Origin: Virgibacillus_O xinjiangensis
GTDB lineage: Bacteria > Bacillota > Bacilli > Bacillales > Amphibacillaceae
Direction of reading: 5' to 3'
Assembly (NCBI RefSeq): GCF_042643145.1
Contig: NZ_JBHRSA010000003.1
Location: forward strand, 108,756 to 172,755
DNA: 64,000 bases
The notes beneath the pieces are model-generated. The model did not search any database. It had not been told where the DNA came from and saw nothing but the letters and a program-made list of their open reading frames with translations. Position numbers and translations under genes: made by a program. Shown piece after piece: positions 62,307-64,000 of the stretch (positions are counted from its first letter, which is position 1; every line of letters begins with the position of its first letter).

Positions 62307-63059
62307 ATGATCACAAGAAAAAGTAAACGAGAAATTGAAAAAATGCAGGCAGCAGGAGATCTGCTTGCCGAAATCCATCAGGAAATCGCCAAGATGATCC
62401 GACCGGGGATCACCACCATGGAAATCGATGCCTTTGCAGAGGAATATATGAAAAAGCATGGGGCGACACCGGAGCAGAAAGGATACCAAGGATATCAATA
62501 TGCCACTTGCGCATCCATCAATGATGAAATCTGTCATGGCTTTCCGCGGAATGAAAAGCTTGAGGATGGGGACATCGTGACGGTGGATATGGTCGTCAAT
62601 TTGGATGGAGGTCTTGCTGATTCTGCCTGGACCTATGCTGTTGGAAATTTGGATGAAAAAGGGAAACGTCTGATGGATGTCACGAAAACCGCTCTTTACA
62701 AAGGAATCGAACAGGCGCAGGTCGGTAAAAGGCTCGGAGATATCGGCCATGCGATCCAGACATATGCTGAAGGGGAAGGTTTCTCGGTCGTCCGTGATTT
62801 CACTGGGCATGGCATTGGACCAACCTTGCATGAGGATCCGCATATCCCGCATTTTGGATTGCCTAATAAAGGACTTCGTCTGAAAGAGGGCATGGTGATC
62901 ACCATAGAGCCAATGATCAATGAAGGAAGCTGGCACAGTAAAATGGACGATAACGGCTGGACCGCCCGTACGGTGGACCAAGGGCGGTCCGCACAATATG
63001 AGCATACCATCGTCATCACGAAAGATGGGCCTGTGCTTACCACTGATCAAGGAGAATAG
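62307..63059 (+). CDS. map: Type I methionine aminopeptidase (MapB/YflG-like)
   Basis: A 250-residue metallo-aminopeptidase. Metal ligands are seen in VTVDMVVNLDGGLADSAW (two Asp, about residues 91-108), FTGHGIGPTLHEDPHIPHFG (His), ITIEPMINEG (Glu) and QYEHTIVIT (Glu). It removes the initiator methionine from new proteins. This is likely the second, non-ribosomal-cluster copy, as in Bacillus with map and mapB. ATG 62307 follows AGAGGGG. The next gene is 20 bases downstream. Confidence 0.92.
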   Translation: MITRKSKREIEKMQAAGDLLAEIHQEIAKMIRPGITTMEIDAFAEEYMKKHGATPEQKGYQGYQYATCASINDEICHGFPRNEKLEDGDIVTVDMVVNLDGGLADSAWTYAVGNLDEKGKRLMDVTKTALYKGIEQAQVGKRLGDIGHAIQTYAEGEGFSVVRDFTGHGIGPTLHEDPHIPHFGLPNKGLRLKEGMVITIEPMINEGSWHSKMDDNGWTARTVDQGRSAQYEHTIVITKDGPVLTTDQGE

Positions 63060-63079
63060 TACATTACGGGGGGAGTCAT

Positions 63080-63847
63080 ATGCGTATTGTATCCATATGT
63101 CCGAGCAATACGGAGATTGTGGAATATCTGGGGAAGACAGAGGAACTGGTAGGTGTGGATGATTATTCCGACTGGCCAGAACAGGTGAGGGAACTGCCCA
63201 AAGTAGGTCCTGATCTATCCATCGATATGGAGCGGGTGGCCTCACTGGAACCTGATTTGGTCCTTGCCTCCTTAAGTGTCCCGGGAATGGAAAAAAATAT
63301 TGAAGCACTTGAGCAGCAAGGACTTCCCTATATCATCCTCAATCCGAACTCCCTGGAAGAGATTGCCGCTGATATTCGTAAGACAGCTGACTCCCTTGGA
63401 TGTCCGGACCTTGGGGCTGAAAAGGCGGGTGAATTCCTTCAGGAGATCGATGCCTGTCGCAAACAGTCAGACATGCGGGAAGAGCGGCCGAGACTCTATT
63501 GGGAATGGTGGCCGAAGCCGGTTTTTACACCGGGAGCAGTGAATTGGCTCACGGAGATCAGTGAACTTGCCGGTGCCATGAATGTTTACTCAACGGAAGA
63601 AGAGGCAAGTGTTCAAACAAACTGGGAGGATGTCAAGCGAAGGGATCCCGACCATATCTGTATGGTTTGGGTCGGCGTCAAGGAAGAAAAAATGAATCCT
63701 GAGCTGGTGAAGAAACGCCCGGGCTGGGATGAGATGCGAGCGGTCAGAAATGGCAACATCCATGTACTGGAGGAGTCTTTGTACTGCAGACCTTCTCCCC
63801 GGCTCCTGAAGGGGCTGCGTAAACTGATGAAAGTGCTGGATGCTTGA
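63080..63847 (+). CDS. Cobalamin-binding / BtuF-like substrate-binding-type protein, no signal peptide
   Basis: A 255-residue protein of the helical-backbone substrate-binding family: RIVSICPSNTEIVEYLG at the start, VGVDDYSDWP, ERVASLEPDLVLASLSVPGM (about residues 54-73) and a conserved C-terminal EESLYCRPSPRLLKGL. Unlike exported BtuF-type proteins it has no signal peptide or lipobox, so it probably stays in the cytosol. No permease or ATPase gene is nearby. ATG 63080 follows GGGGGGAG. Confidence 0.82.
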   Translation: MRIVSICPSNTEIVEYLGKTEELVGVDDYSDWPEQVRELPKVGPDLSIDMERVASLEPDLVLASLSVPGMEKNIEALEQQGLPYIILNPNSLEEIAADIRKTADSLGCPDLGAEKAGEFLQEIDACRKQSDMREERPRLYWEWWPKPVFTPGAVNWLTEISELAGAMNVYSTEEEASVQTNWEDVKRRDPDHICMVWVGVKEEKMNPELVKKRPGWDEMRAVRNGNIHVLEESLYCRPSPRLLKGLRKLMKVLDA

Positions 63848-63862
63848 TATTCTAATTCTAAT

Positions 63863-63908
63863 AAAAAGAGAGGGCATGACCCATAACTGGGGTTATGCCT
63901 TCTCTTTG
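63863..63908 (+). terminator. Terminator after the cobalamin-binding-type gene
   Basis: AAAGAGAGGGCATGACCC...GGGTTATGCC-TCTCTTT stem. Confidence 0.85.
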
Positions 63909-63920
63909 TGTGCCCGGCAT

Positions 63921-64000
63921 GTGCGCACGCTTTAGGGTTCGAGTCCCGAGCGGTGAAGGTCATTGTAACCGTTAGCTAAAGGCAAGGGTGTCCGGGGTGA
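63921..64000 (+). mobile_element. Probable 5' end of a group II intron (truncated by window edge)
   Basis: It starts GTGCGCACGCTTTAGGGTTC, matching the GTGYG intron start, and runs into AAAGGCAAGGGTGTCCGGGG, a stretch I recognise from domain I of bacterial group II introns. It begins 13 bases after a terminator hairpin. Only 80 bases are visible, so the reverse transcriptase and the rest cannot be checked. Confidence 0.55.

Noticed and set aside
62265..63308. Open minus-strand frame of 347 codons
   Set aside because: Antisense to the methionine aminopeptidase gene; no motifs and no ribosome site.
63930..63960. tRNA-like T-loop (GGGTTCGAGTCCC)
   Set aside because: No acceptor stem, D arm or anticodon arm can be built around it; it fits the probable group II intron better.

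Overview
The window comes from a spore-forming, low-GC Gram-positive bacterium of the family Bacillaceae. The evidence is the gene content: spore proteins SspL, CsgA-like, YhcN and YjcZ, a gerA-type germinant receptor operon, the SigI/RsgI pair, an S-box (SAM) riboswitch, AGGAGG-type ribosome binding sites with frequent GTG and TTG starts, and B. subtilis-like gene pairs (sppA-yteJ, queG-yhbB-trmL, odhA-odhB). Genus is not certain. Most of the window is ordinary core and housekeeping chromosome. I see no prophage, insertion sequence or CRISPR array.

Layout. 1-3.3 kb: end of a class III aminotransferase, a YjiH-type membrane protein and a MenC/N-acylamino-acid racemase enzyme. 3.3-6 kb: metI behind an S-box riboswitch, then a cation/Ca antiporter. 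6-11 kb: exonuclease, sppA-RDD, acyl-CoA synthetase, a long 20-bp tandem array, then sspL and a csgA-like gene. 11-18 kb: a candidate stand-alone structured RNA, an MFS exporter, small membrane proteins, a phosphotransferase, DUF421, YrhK, YjzC-like, an oxidoreductase and a DNA glycosylase. 18.4-19.1 kb: a candidate type I toxin-antitoxin locus and a frameshifted small gene. 19-27 kb: hydrolase, glycosyltransferase-GtrA pair, and carA-carB behind arginine-type operators. 27-35 kb: S9 peptidase, D-amino acid transaminase, tRNA-Gly, an ABC-ATPase-like protein, queG-yhbB-trmL. 35-46 kb: odhAB, nupC, a second 20-bp array, aldehyde dehydrogenase, MATE exporter, a MurG-like protein. 46-57 kb: gerA-type operon, carbonic anhydrase, a zinc-ribbon protein, two copies of a dispersed ~150-bp repeat, trypsin-like protease, PRC-barrel protein, sigI-rsgI, a third 20-bp array, yhdB, yhcN. 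57-64 kb: M20 dipeptidase, YueD-like reductase, yjcZ, an ABC exporter, MetAP, a cobalamin-binding-type protein, and at the right edge what looks like the first 80 bases of a group II intron.

The most unusual features are: (1) three intergenic arrays built from the same strictly 20-bp-phased unit (core ATCNGCNG), each starting 26-45 bp after a rho-independent terminator; (2) a convergent pair at 18.4-18.7 kb, a 28-codon membrane peptide and an opposing short RNA sharing one bidirectional terminator, with the layout of a type I toxin-antitoxin module; (3) a rod-like RNA of roughly 230 nt at 11.1 kb with its own promoter and terminator. Functions are assigned from motifs and family resemblance read by eye; no database search was possible.
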